This document shows positions 12,082 through 23,099 of a DNA stretch of 64,000 bases, piece by piece. Each line of letters opens with the position of its first letter. The stretch's first letter is position 1. A model generated the notes under the pieces. The model had not been told where the DNA came from. It did not search any database and saw only the letters and a program-made list of their open reading frames with translations. The stretch comes from Neoechinorhynchus agilis (lineage: Eukaryota; Acanthocephala). The position numbers were made by a program, and so were the translations under genes. The DNA is taken from contig CM121341.1 in the NCBI GenBank assembly GCA_051530055.1, positions 16,492,001 to 16,556,000 on the forward strand, written 5' to 3'.

Positions 12082-13335
12082 GAAAATGAAGCTTTAAACT
12101 CTTGATTTATATAGGAAGATCAGGTCCATATTATTTCAATACATTTTCTATGCCTAAGTAGTCACCGTTTGTGATTAGGTACTTGAAATGTATATAAAAA
12201 TGTTGAAAAAAGTGCAACGTACGAAATGTTTAAATTGCCGGTTGAGGTTACTTTTGGTCAAAAGTCAATAACCTCAGTGTCAATGGAAGGAAACGTACTT
12301 AAATTGACCGATCGCAAGTTCCTTTCCTAGTTTGATTACTAATGTTGTTATTGATATAAATCAAAGAGAGAAAACATAATGGTGTTTCCTGAACAAATAT
12401 TGAACCATTTTTTATTCGTTTCGTCAAAAGGTTGAGAAAGGGAAACGGATTCAAATACGACAACCTGCAGCAGTAAAACGATCCCGAATGATTTTTAAAG
12501 ATCAAAGTTCCATGACGTTTTGTTTGAGTAGAACTCACTAAAGCATCTTAACGATTGTCACGTTTGTAATAACCGTAGAAGGAGGAAAGCATAAGGAGAC
12601 GGTGTGCCGTAGCAGCACATAAAGCAGACGATTACATAGAGGAGGTACTAGATGTTTCCGGGAACACCAGCGATGGACCAACTGTGAGACACCGCAAATT
12701 TAGTTCCCGCCGTGACTTTTAAAGAGCAAAAAAAGTGGTAAAGTTCGACATTTGTAGACGTGAGGTCATTTGTTGAAAACGCAACCGCTTTTTTCGGGAT
12801 TTAAAGAATCCATTCTGGATTAACGTCGCTCAAAGCCGATCTATTGTTGCCTTTTTTATGTTTCTTCATTTTTCCCCATCGGAATAAACAGTCGTATTGA
12901 TCGACTTCTAATCCTTATTCTCTTAAAAATACTCTCTCTTATTAAAATGATATTAACAATGATGGGATTTATTCGAGAGAGCGAGAGGCAACAACTCAAG
13001 AAGTAAAAGAAGCAATTGAATTTTTTAGCTCATGGCGCCAATGTAAGCATATTAACTAGAAATCGATTCTTGAACTGGGATTTCGATGTACGCTAAGAAT
13101 TCAAGGAATCATCCTCGAAATGATTTATTTTGCGTCCAAAGCTTTTTATAGAAAACCAAATTTGCCGAAATGGGAAATCCTAGAGGCATCGCCTAAGACA
13201 TATCTGACTATCAACTACTTCCGAAATGTCTGATAGAAAAAATACGATATCTCTAATGCGGTTTGCAAAGAACTTACATTACTATCGAGTCCAATTTTTT
13301 TTTCATTTTAAAAGTCAATAAGTATTCACGAACAT
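12082..13335. other. No gene recognised
   Basis: AT-rich with short frames only. Nothing supported. Confidence 0.5.
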
Positions 13336-13339
13336 TGCA

Positions 13340-13860
13340 CACTTTACTAATCCTATTCAATAGTGTTTTTCTTACAATCAATAAATTCGTAGATTTCCGT
13401 TAAATCACCAATTTCGAAAAGTAATTAATTTTTTATTTTTAAGTTTTTACTGGCAAGCCGGTATTGTTATCAGCTTTAAATTTTAGTTTATCCCTTTGTC
13501 CGGCTTATTTTTTTAGGCATAAAGCCAAACCATTGTGAAATAAAAAATGATCATCAAAAAAGCTTAGGACCAAAATGAAAATTAAATTGTTATTTTGCGC
13601 ACTTTTCTAATCCTGCTCAATAGTTTTTTGCAATACATAAATTCGTAGATTTCCGTTAAATCACAAATTTCGAAAAGCAATTAATTTTTTTTCGAAATAA
13701 AAATGAACATCAAAAAAGCTTAGGACTAAAATGAAAATTAAATTGTTTTTTGACGCACTTTACTGATCCTACTCAATGGTTTTTGGAATCAATAAATTCG
13801 TAGATTTCCGTTAAATCACCAATTTTGAAAAGCAATTAATTTTTTTCCGAAAAAATTTGA
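13340..13860. repeat. Three degenerate tandem copies of an AT-rich unit of about 100-150 nt
   Basis: The core ATAAATTCGTAGATTTCCGT and its flanks recur near 13380, 13630 and 13795. A second shared block, CATCAAAAAAGCTTAGGAC, recurs near 13553 and 13710. The first interval is longer because it holds a segment with GGCAAGCCGGTATTGTT (about 13451), which also occurs at about 20460. The unit may be a small non-autonomous element repeated in tandem. Confidence 0.7.
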
Positions 13861-15550
13861 ATCAACCCGGGCGCAATCTTTAATGAAAAAGTTTTTACGC
13901 TTTTTTTGACGTGAACGTATGACTGCGCTACAATTAATGCTGTTTTCGAAACATTCAATGTTATGTCAGTTGGTTTTTTCTAGTTATCAGTTGGTTGTTT
14001 TTTCAGTCATTACTTTGTAAGTATAAACGTGTGAAGGTCAAGTTCGATTCTGGATACTATTTGCCTTTGACCCTATTTGCAGCTATCTTCCTCTATTATC
14101 TATTTGGCATAATGATTGTTGCTCTTCGTTGACCTTAACCGATTGTCTTCCATTCTTTGCACATATTTTGGCTCTTAGCGTTAAAATTTAATCCTTTTCG
14201 GTTTTTTCAAATAAGGAATGCAGTGTTGTTTGTACCGTCGTACCACTTGATTTCGAGGTCAAAGAGGAGGAATCTCTGAGATATACAAGCAACAGAGATG
14301 TACGTAATACACTTATCGGATCTTTGACGTTGCCCAAAGACCATCATTTCGTTTGATAATGATCTCGTTTGTTGGATTACCTTTTATAGAGGATTCAGAT
14401 AAGTTAGTCCAATTGGTTAGATTATTGTGGCAATTCCAAATTTCACAGAAATTTACTAGAGAAGTTCGTTCGTATGGTTTAAAGCTTGTGTTGGAGCATT
14501 TTATTTGCTTGTTCAAAAAATAGCTCTTATCTTCATTTGTTTCTTTAATCGAGCGAGAAATTTAAACGCTCTCCGCCGCAAGTAACCCTTTGAAAATCGA
14601 CGTAAATGGACACAATTAGTTCTGGAATGGTTTTTTATCGTCCTACATTTGAAAAAAAAACACAAAATAATAACTTTTTAGGAACGAGCAATCTGCATTG
14701 CATGGTCACGGTAGGTTGAATTATCCAAGAACATTTTGTTGAGAATTTCCTTGATGTATTTGAGCTAGTTGATTCCATGGAGTGTAATTCATCGCAAATG
14801 TTATTTTGTTTGTTTCAATGTTATAAGTTTCGGTTGTAGGCGGATTGGGAATGTATCTATTTCGTGTCTGTGTAGCCCGTCGTTCTTTTCCCAATCTACG
14901 TCGGCGATTTACCTGTCCACTGCCATACCTTTTTGCTAGGATTTTCTTTATGTTGTTTTCAGCCTACGTTCAATAGAATGCTCTGCAACCTATGATGTTC
15001 ATAACTTTTACAAATTCATGATGGGGAATAAACTGTGTCCAGATTGATTTCCTTTTTCACGTTTATTGATGCGAAATATGGAACGTTATTTATCATCCAT
15101 CGAAAAATTTGTCGTCACACCAAGCGTTGCTTTCTGAATGTTTTAATCGTCCTTTTTATAAGCTCAGCAAAATTCTCGAATCTCCAAGGATTTTTCTTCT
15201 CTCGGGCTTTTTTTACATTCTTAGTTGCCGTCTGTCCGAAACCAGTATCTGTGATCATAGCCTACATTGTATTATTAGTCAATGGAATGTCTCTAAAATT
15301 GTAATTATCTGATGATTGTCCATAATCGAAGTTCTGGAAATTGTCCAGTCGATTAAAATTATTCGTCGAAGCAGTTTGCTTCTTGAAATTTGACAGTGTT
15401 ACAAAGATGAAGGAACACCGTGAGTAGACGATCTTCACTTGTTAAGCGCCAATTATATACTCCTGGATGCATCATGAAAACATTGGCACCTAATCTAAGC
15501 GAGGAATATTGTATATATATGAGTTCAAGTGATCTTCTTACTCGTAGCTA
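13861..15550. other. No gene recognised
   Basis: Only short, compositionally biased frames occur, such as a hydrophobic 89-codon frame at 15035-15304 that lacks any family signature. Confidence 0.5.
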
Positions 15551-15557
15551 GTATTTT

Positions 15558-15866
15558 GTGGGAGCGTCGATAGATGGTAATTCGCAGGATAAGATGGTAT
15601 TAGGTCATCGCGGTGAGACAGATGATGAAGTTCATACCGTTTTATTGTCATATTCCAAACGTTTAAAAAACGTAAGATTGACTCTTTGCAACGAGACAAT
15701 CGATCAGATTGATATTACACCAACTTTATCAGCATTACTTAATGTACCCATTCCGTTTGGGAATCTAGGCACAGTTATTTTCGATTTACTGAATCCACAA
15801 ATTAGAACTGAATTCTTGAACGAAAACACACTACAGATTAAAGAATTCGTCAAGTATTTTGTATAG
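15558..15866 (+). pseudogene. PIG-O-like GPI ethanolamine-phosphate transferase fragment
   Basis: About 100 codons match the end of the alkaline-phosphatase-like catalytic domain of GPI ethanolamine-phosphate transferase 3. They contain LGHRGETDDEVHTVLLSYSK, then IDQIDITPTLSALLNVPIPF and GNLGTVIFDLL, which is the characteristic block preceding the membrane region. In the intact family the enzyme adds phosphoethanolamine to the third mannose of the GPI anchor in the ER. Here the preceding metal-binding GDHGMT motif is replaced by an unrelated stretch, and neither upstream catalytic sequence nor the downstream transmembrane region is nearby. A possible acceptor AG precedes the frame. It is probably a relic exon. 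Confidence 0.6.
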
Positions 15867-16530
15867 TCAGATGCGCTTATTTTAGTGGTGTTATAAAAAT
15901 TTTAATGAATCTTGCAAATTCAGTGATCTTTCACTCGTGTCAGTAATCGGTCGATCCACTTACTAGAAGTATTGATTTTGGTGCTTCATTTAATTTGTGA
16001 TTCAACTTTAAATAACGATTTTGGGATTCGTTGATTTTCTTCTTATTAGACATTTAAAATTACAGGAATTTGGTTGCGAGTACTCATAGAAGATACTCAG
16101 TTTCTGCGGTTGTTTTTCAGCTATCAATAAATACAAACGTTGATCCTTGTCGGATTTAAATAGTCCTGCTCGTCTAAATGTTTTAAAAGATGGGTTGGTT
16201 CCTCATCGAATGTTGGTCTGCACGGTATAGAAGTTCAACAAGTAAGTTGTTGCTTTGCTATCTTTTCAGTTCCTTTAAAATTAAGTTGATTTTTGACCTC
16301 GAATGAGTTCGAGAAATAGTGCTATGGAGCGTTAATTGCGCTCACAACCTGATTTTTATATATTCTCCCAAGCAAACAACTTATTCGACATTTAATTTTT
16401 GACTGCTAATAAGCTTCGTCGCAAATTAAACCGTTGTGATAAACGAAAAGTGTAGATGCATCGATGAATTTGTTGTAAATCTCAGAAGTGATGCCTAATT
16501 TTTTAGATTAAGATGGGCTGCGTTCCATAG
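15867..16530. other. No gene recognised
   Basis: AT-rich with no supported feature. Confidence 0.5.
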
Positions 16531-16533
16531 CCC

Positions 16534-16606
16534 AGTCGGTTTGAGCAACGTACTTATAGGCAGTAAGAGTTAAGCCATTATCGCGGGCTTTAGTCCCGCC
16601 GGAGGT
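16534..16606 (+). ncRNA. tRNA-like relic (possible SINE head)
   Basis: TAGCCCAGTCGGTTTGAGC matches a Pol III A box and a D arm. TACT...AGTA forms a four-pair stem with a seven-base loop, and GCGGG CTTTAGT CCCGC is a perfect five-pair stem with a seven-base loop, as in a T arm. The T-loop and B-box sequence is not canonical, position 33 of the anticodon loop is not T, and no clean acceptor stem forms. It is not a working tRNA, but may be a tRNA-derived relic or chance. Confidence 0.2.
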
Positions 16607-16937
16607 ATGTATCAAAATTTCTTTAGTTGGACGTTACAATGTTTGCAGTGCGGTTAAATTGTTCAATCCGTTGCAAATATCTCTTAGAAAGTTCATCGCT
16701 GAATTGATGATCCGGCGAAGCACCCAAATGTTGACCGAAACTTTTTATTACCCATTTTAAATCTTAGACACGAAATTCGGCCATCTTTCGATTGAATTTT
16801 TGTAATTTCTTTACATCAGCACAAAAAATACCGTGAAATTAAACTACCGCTTCCACAAATGCTCATTTTCTAGTCTTCTCCACAGAATTGTCTTCAGGAT
16901 TAAATGACTCATTCTTTGATTTCGCAGCATCTTCTTT

Positions 16938-17165
16938 GACTTATGCCGGAATGTCAACCACAGAAATACCGCTGATGTTATTCACAAACCTCCAGTAATG
17001 AATACACGTTTGCTTCCAGCAATTACTGAATTTCAGTGTTTCAGCATCGTGGTCAAGTTTACATCCTCGTTTCCAAAGGAGCTGTAGATCAACCTTCAAT
17101 TCTAGGTTGTTCTTTTCATAAATAAGCATCTCATAGAGATCGCAGAAATCGACCATATATTCAAT
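16938..17165 (-). CDS. Putative terminal exon, unknown protein
   Basis: A minus-strand open frame follows a good acceptor (GATTTTCAG) and reads IIEYMVDFCDLYEMLIYEKN, then LQLLWKRGCKLDHDAETLKF, ending at TAA. It lies about 90 nt downstream of the stop of the 17249-17746 frame and in the same direction, so the two could be exons of one gene. I could not find a donor that joins them in frame. Family not recognised. Confidence 0.3.
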
Positions 17166-17248
17166 TATTCGGATGACTGAAAATCGGCTGTCATAGACGT
17201 AAGTCTTTACGTTACTTGTGAATGAATCGTAATGTATACTCTCCTTCT

Positions 17249-17746
17249 TTATAGTTGGTCGGTTTCTGATTTGGTTACTTCATCTGCATCAGTATTAGTC
17301 CCTCTATTAGTGCACTTTATTCGTTTCTTTTCTGCTTCGTGCCCCTTCTCGTACTCCTGAATAAGAGGTTTCTTCTCAAAAGAACGCTTCATGTTATCCA
17401 TTTCGATTTTCGAAAACTTCTCGTTGATGCTAAGCTTTGTGATTTTGCACTCGTCAATATCCTCGTCATCGCAAGGGTCTTTGGAATTTGATAAAGCCAG
17501 AAGATTCCTTGGACACTTGATTTCAGCGAGTTTAATGTATTCAGTAGCCAAACTCCGTTTCAGCTTTGGTCTGCTCAGCCGTGCCATCATCGTGGCGTCA
17601 GGAATTGTAATAATCGTTGACGGTTTTGGAATCTTGGTTTCATTAAGCCAATCAGGAAGTTCATGCACTCGATAAAATTTGTAACTTAACCAGTCTTCTC
17701 CAAAAGCTTCGATTGTACGTTCGTATATGAACCGACGATCCTTCAA
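17249..17746 (-). CDS. Putative exon or ORF, 165 codons, unknown, downstream of the 68-residue repeat array
   Basis: An open minus-strand frame, charged and mostly hydrophilic, with FGEDWLSYKFYRVHELPDWL near its start and a Lys/Glu-rich C-terminal half (EKKPLIQEYEKGHEAEKKRI). It lies directly downstream of the 204-bp array in the same orientation, with an AG at about 17743 that could be an acceptor. It may therefore be the unique C-terminal part of a repeat-bearing protein. No known domain is seen. Confidence 0.4.
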   Translation of the reverse strand: MKDRRFIYERTIEAFGEDWLSYKFYRVHELPDWLNETKIPKPSTIITIPDATMMARLSRPKLKRSLATEYIKLAEIKCPRNLLALSNSKDPCDDEDIDECKITKLSINEKFSKIEMDNMKRSFEKKPLIQEYEKGHEAEKKRIKCTNRGTNTDADEVTKSETDQL

Positions 17747-17829
17747 TATTTTAAAAGTGCTTCAGTTTTGCTCATGATCATTATATGATCTTTCGTATTT
17801 TATCGAAGCCAATTCACGATTGGTACTTG

Positions 17830-19760
17830 TGGATTTCGTGCACTTCAGAAACCGTTAACCATCGCTGGCATTTGAATCAGTTTTGCGCTTTCGGTCGGCA
17901 GTGAATAGAGCTTGGTTGACTTGCTCAAGCTTATCCCTTCTATGAATGACTTCTCTGGCGTCGTAGTTATTGTACAATCGATCATTGGACGTTTCTCATA
18001 TTTTCTGGAAGCCGATTCACGACTGGTACTCGAGGATTTCGGACACTTCGAAAGACGTTGATCATCGCTGGCATTTGAACCAGTTTTGCGCTTTCGGTCG
18101 GCAGTGAATTCAACTTTGTCAACTTGCTCAAGTTTATTCCTTCTATGAATGACTTTTCTGGCGTCGTCGTTATTGTACAATCGATTATTGGATGCTTTCT
18201 CATATTTTCTCGAAGCCAATTCACGATTGGTACTTGTGGATTTCGGACACTTCAGAAACCGTTGACCATCGCTGGCATTTGAATCAGTTTTGCGCTTTCG
18301 GTCGGCAGTGAATTCAACTTTGTCAACTTGCTCAATTTTATTCCTTCTATGAATGACTTTTCTGGCGTCGTTGTTACTGTACAATCGATTATTGGATGCT
18401 TTCTCGTATTTTCTCGAAGCCAATTCACGATTGGTACTTGTGGATTTCGGACACTTCAGCAACTGTTGACCATCGCTGGCATTTGAATCAGTTTTGCGCT
18501 TTCGGTCGGCAGTGGATTCAACTTTGTCAACTTGCTCAAGTTTATTCCTTCTATGAATGACTTTTCTGGCGTCGTCGTTACTGTACAATCGATTATTGGA
18601 TGCTTTCTCATATTTTCTCGAAGCCGATTCACGATTGGTACTTGTGGATTTCTTACACTTTGAAAGACGTTGATCATCGCTGGCATTTGAATCAGTTTTG
18701 CGCTTTCGGTCGGCAGTGAATAGAGCTTTGTTAACTTGCTCACGTTTATCCCTTCTATGAATGACTTTTCTAGCGTCGCCGTCATTGTATAATTGATCAT
18801 GATCATTGGATGCTTTCTCATATTTTCTCGAAGCCAATTCACGATTGGTACTTGTGGATTTCGGACACTTCAGAAGCCGTTGACCATCGCTGGCATTTGA
18901 ATCAGTTTTGCACTTTCGGTCGGCAGTGAATTCAACTTTGTCAACTTTCTCATTTTTATTCCTTCTATGAATGACTTTTCTGGCGTCGTCGTTATTGTAC
19001 AATCTATTATTGGATGCTTTCTCATATTTTCTCGAAGCCGACTCACGATTGGTACTTGTAGATTTCTTACACTTTGAAAGACGTTGATCATCGCTGGCAT
19101 TTGAATCAGTTTTGCGCTTTCGGTCGGCAGTGAATAGAGCTTGGTTGACTTGCTCAAGCTTATCCCTTCTATGAATGACTTCTCTGGCGTCGTAGTTATT
19201 GTACAATCGATCATTGGACGTTTCTCATATTTTCTGGAAGCCGATTCACGACTGGTACTCGGGGATTTCGGACACTTCGAAAGACGTTGATCATCGCTGG
19301 CAATTGAATCAGTTTTGCGCTTTCGGTCGGCAGTGGATTCAACTTTGTCAACTTGCTCAAGTTTATTCCTTCTATGAATGACTTTTCTGGCGTCGTCGTT
19401 ATTGTACAATCGATTATTGGATGCTTTCTCATATTTTCTCGAAGCCAATTCACGATTGGTACTTGTGGATTTCTTACACTTTGGAAGACGTTGATCATCG
19501 CTGGCATTTGAATCAGTTTTGCGCATTCGGTCGTCAGTGAACTAAACTTTGTCAACTTGCTCAAATTTATTCCTTCTATGAATGACTTTCTGGCGTCGTC
19601 GTTATTGTACAATCGATTATTGGATGCTTTCTCATATTTTCCTAGGGCCGATTCGCGATTTGTACGCTGGCATTCGAATTAGTTTTGCGCTTTCGGTCGG
19701 CAGTGTATTGAACTTTGTCAGCTTGTTCAAGCTTATCCTTTCTATGTTTTGGAATGATCT
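17830..19760 (-). repeat. 204-bp coding-phase tandem array (about 9.5 units of 68 residues)
   Basis: The landmark TATGAATGACTT recurs at 17941, 18144, 18348, 18552, 18756, 18966, 19170, 19373 and 19577, giving intervals of 203, 204, 204, 204, 210, 204, 203 and 204 nt. In the main minus-strand frame each unit encodes a strongly charged, probably disordered peptide with the core DDARKVIHRRNKLEQVDKVE and SNASDGQRLLKCPKS. The 210-nt interval carries a six-base in-frame insertion. The two 203-nt intervals carry the same one-base loss, so the array switches frame at those units. Longest uninterrupted frame: 17845-19206. Divergence between units is a few percent. Function unknown. Confidence 0.9.
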
Positions 19761-20017
19761 AAATTAAAACTTTTCCTGCACATTTAGATAATCGCCCAAG
19801 CGTACCTTTATATTGGCGTTATTTTTATCGATCGATAAAGTTGCCTAGATTTTTATACGACGATTTTTGGTTTGATTTGCTTTAGAGCAATTATCGCTTT
19901 TAATGTTCATACTTTTTCTAGGATGGGACGTTTTACCAAACAGCATTTTTATTGACATAATATTTGTCTTATTGTTTAATTTTAGAGCAACAATTTTTTT
20001 TAATTGATTCTGGCTCG
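19761..20017. other. No gene recognised
   Basis: AT-rich spacer between the 204-bp array and a PLE fragment. Confidence 0.5.
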
Positions 20018-20400
20018 TCAGTCATCTAAAAAGTTTTGTAATTTGTTGGTTATTTGTTGTTTTATGGCTCGGGTTCGCACGTTCGCCATTCCCGAACTTC
20101 GGGGACCGTATCCTTTAGTTTTGTTACCTTCCCTGGTATTGCACGCATAGATGTGTAAGACCTCAAGCACAAGACGTCTTCCAAGATTTGGCTGCTTCTC
20201 AACGAAATCCGTTCTATCAAATCCTATGCGATATTGCATAGTTTCCTTGTGGTTTGACATGGCGAATGAATGTTCAAACGGCGACTGGCATGTTTATGTT
20301 GGGTGACTCTTCGGAATGCTCTGCATTGTTTGTCCGATGTACACCTTGCCACACTAAGCTCACCGTATTTTATAAACCCCGCGAGTCGCTTCTTAAAAGT
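20018..20400 (-). mobile_element. Penelope-like element, GIY-YIG endonuclease end
   Basis: The minus strand encodes KVYIGQTMQSIPK, the second half of a GIY-YIG module. After an interruption it encodes AMSNHKETMQYRIGFDRTDF and RRLVLEVLHIYACNTREGNK, the C-terminal helical part of a Penelope endonuclease. The same sequence with few changes is present on the plus strand at 31.9-32.2 kb, and a more distant relative lies at 62.9-63.5 kb. The element end contains CCCGAACTTCGGG-type palindromic sequence shared by all three. RT is absent. Confidence 0.75.
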
Positions 20401-20424
20401 GTTTGCGATGATGATCCCTTTATT

Positions 20425-20525
20425 GGTGTAAAATCTTTTTTTATTTTAAGTTTTTTCTTGGCAAGCCGGTATTGTTTTCTATAAGCCAGACAAGAAGGGA
20501 CAAACTAAAAAATTTAATGATGGTG
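20425..20525. repeat. Copy of a short GGCAAGCCGG element shared with 13.4 kb
   Basis: TTTTTATTTTAAGTTTTT followed by GGCAAGCCGGTATTGTT matches 13430-13470. Sequence further right resembles the reverse complement of the matching flank there. It is probably a very short non-autonomous element. Confidence 0.4.
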
Positions 20526-20934
20526 TAAAATCATCTCAAAATCACCTTCCTGACAAACTTCCATATCCGATCCGGTCCCTACTTGTCATCGGGTGGATCC
20601 GAAGGTCTCATATCCTCCTGACGTATTTGTTGAACCACTCGTTCCACTCGTTCATAGTTTTCCATGTAATTGTTTACTTTTGTAGCTATCATTTGAGTTT
20701 AATGAATTTGAAGCACCAATGCAATTTTGTTATGAAGTAAAATCGCAGCTAACGGTTGAAAAAATGTCGCGCGCTTTTTGTGAAAAAAAACGGCGCTTCG
20801 ACAACACTCGTGGCGATACTTCCTAAATGCCATTACGCGGTTATTCTTTATATAATTTTCAACAAAGGGTATTTATAAACATCCATGCCGCCGCTCTGGA
20901 CCACTTTTCTTTCCTAATGGTGTCACAGCCAATC
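20526..20934. other. No gene recognised
   Basis: No supported feature. Confidence 0.5.
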
Positions 20935-21265
20935 TTATATTTTGTCCTGCCCTCGGATCGCCAGTGATTCGTCTGAGTCACTTTGAAAATTGATTGACCA
21001 GGTCCTGCGCCGCGGTACCAAACGATCCGAGTGTCTCGACGTCAAAGGGCGCGAAGTAATGATTTCGACCCAGGTCTCTGTATTTTTTGTGATCCTTAGC
21101 GGCAGTACCTGCTCCCCTCGGCTTAACAGCGCCAAATTTCATGTTGCTGACACGGCCATCGAGTTGGCAAAGATTCCTCGGCTCTAGGATGTTGGGCGCA
21201 TTCACAGTATTCAGGGCACGACTAACAATTGCGTTCACTTTGGCGTGTCGTGAGTACCTCCACAA
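20935..21265 (-). mobile_element. RT/restriction-like-endonuclease LINE, 3' fragment (copy C)
   Basis: A 95-codon minus-strand frame matches the C-terminal domain of copy A: RYSRHAKVNAIVSRALNTVN, then LCQLDGR, then GAGTAAKDHKKYRDL. The segment with the PD-(D/E)xK catalytic aspartates has been deleted between the second and third blocks. A short degraded 3' fragment. Confidence 0.7.
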
Positions 21266-21689
21266 TAGATTTTATAATCAAATTTAATAGGGCGGAATTT
21301 TTCGAAGAACTAATCTCTTAGAAGGTTTAAAGTGAAAATTCTATCGAAGGATTGGGATCGCCTCCGAGGGTAAGGCCGATATGTTTTCCAACCAAAAGTA
21401 CAATAAGCGCCCAAAAATACATTATTTACCAACGTTATTTTTAGTTCCTTCAAATCTGCAGAATATAATTTTATTTAAAAAGTACTCGTAGTTAAGCGAC
21501 AATGCTAGAAATCAGCTTTTATTTAGAAGAATTAAGCACGTTCTCCTTTCTAATATTTTTTTAAGCTAATCAAATCTTATTTTGAAGAAAGAATTTATGC
21601 TCTACTTGATATCTATTCTTTGTAAAACAGTAGAGAAGATTCTTTTAAGGTTCAGCATTCAATCGCGACCTGCTTAATCCAACGGTATT
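21266..21689. other. No gene recognised
   Basis: AT-rich flank of the hexokinase pseudogene. No poly(A) tract is evident at its 3' side. Confidence 0.45.
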
Positions 21690-23010
21690 TTAGACCATGA
21701 GTACCCGATTAATATTTGAAACCCGAATCCGCGTGATGCTAACGTAGTACCAATTCCTGATCCGTCTGGAGCAAAGTTTACAGTAGAATTCAATCTTTTG
21801 CATAAATTTTGTGTGGTATCGATAAAGGCTGCTTCCTATTCTTTTAGTCTGATCGTCTTTTTCATTTTTTCAACGTTGCAGCCATTGCGGCAGTCTCTAG
21901 TTTTGCTGTTCTTTGGGTTACGGATTAGCTGACGGCATGAATGATTGCATAGTCGTCTATTGCAGCTTCCTCGAGACCTAATTAATGCTTTGCTTGCTTC
22001 ATCTTCTTAAATGACACGTCTCGATCCTTTTCGATCTCAGCAATATACTTTGCAAAAAGCCCACTGTAGTATAGTGAACAGATTTATTGAACTCATTTCC
22101 CCATTGGTCTTTTAAGAAAAAAAACCCAATGGCTTACGTGATTTTTTTCTTGGCGCCATTGAAGTCAAAAGATCTTTTTCGTGTATGTCGACTAAGTCTA
22201 GTCGGACAATTTCAACACGGTAAATTTCAGATATAAGCTTTTCGAACTTTTGTTTACCTTATTTTTATCGAATCAAAGTCGATTTGCCGGACAAAATCCA
22301 TTGTGCATTTTTCGACACCGCGATCTTTGTCAGTGTCAGCACAACCTCCTAATTCCATATTGAAGATCATACACCTGTCGTCGGAGTTAAGATTGTCGAA
22401 ATTTTGAATGTTTTCACTTCGATTTAACAAACGTTTGTCCCTGTCCTCCAATCGTTCCCATGGAACAGTCTGGATAATGAAATTTTGTTGCCATCAGTTT
22501 GCCAACGGTGTCGTTGACCAGTGCTACGACTTTTATGTTCAAACCACTTTCTTCAATAGTTTTTCGGGGCTATTGGACCACGTCGATACCTCCCACATCC
22601 TGACAATTAGAGGTTTTTGTACGTTGCATTGGATTACCAATAATGAAAGATTTCTGGAATCATGGAAATGAAAATGTAAAACCAAGATTTTGTTTTACCT
22701 GTCCATTTTATGAATCCGCATAAACTCATATTTTTCAGGAAAGTTATCCGAATAGAGTTTTGCCGTCGCTATGCCTAATCGATAAATTTTTGTGATACTA
22801 ATTCGCCCTCAGACGTTTGCTTTCAGGACTTCCTGTCATGAGGATCAATCGGGCGTTTTAGCTACAAAAGTTAGTATTTTCTTTAAATAAGAGTGACCCT
22901 TATCAGGATCCAAACCATTGTCCACTGATCATTGAAACTGACCTTTAATCATGGAAAGGTCCGAGATAGATATGTCAACTTTCTGCAGGATATTACAGAC
23001 TTTGGTGGCA
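21690..23010 (-). pseudogene. Hexokinase pseudogene, intronless and full length
   Basis: Reading down the minus strand gives the hexokinase fold in order but in shifting frames. The blocks are: N-terminal VCNILQKVDISISDLSM and NGLDPDKGHSYLKKILTFVA; IDVVQ..RKTIEESGLN; the signature NIKVVALVNDTVGKLMATKF; then GTIGGQGQTF, SENIQNFDNLNSDDRCMIFN and the WGAFGD-equivalent MELGGCAD; IAEIEKD, LGLEEAAIDDYAIIHAVS and TQRTAKLETAAMAA; and finally FAPDGSGIGTTL, the SEDGSGKGAAL-like ATP-site block. The catalytic LALDLGGTNFR stretch is missing. About 1.3 kb covers a roughly 440-residue enzyme with no sizeable intron, so it is probably a retrocopy. Many stops and frameshifts show it is dead. An intact source gene must lie elsewhere. 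Confidence 0.8.
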
Positions 23011-23099
23011 TTTAAACATCTTAAGGGTGACTCAGCCGGTTGCCTTTTTATCGAGAAGTGTAAGACGAAGATTTTTTCAAGTACACGGCGTAATTAAGG

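Noticed and set aside
17982-19612. Alternative minus-strand frame across the 204-bp array (KSFIEGINLSKLTK type).
   Set aside because: It is stop-free because of unit composition and appears where a one-base loss shifts the register. The DDARKVIHRRNK frame is longer.
17830-19760. CRISPR-like regular repeat.
   Set aside because: Units are contiguous 204-nt near-identical blocks without unique spacers, in a metazoan context.
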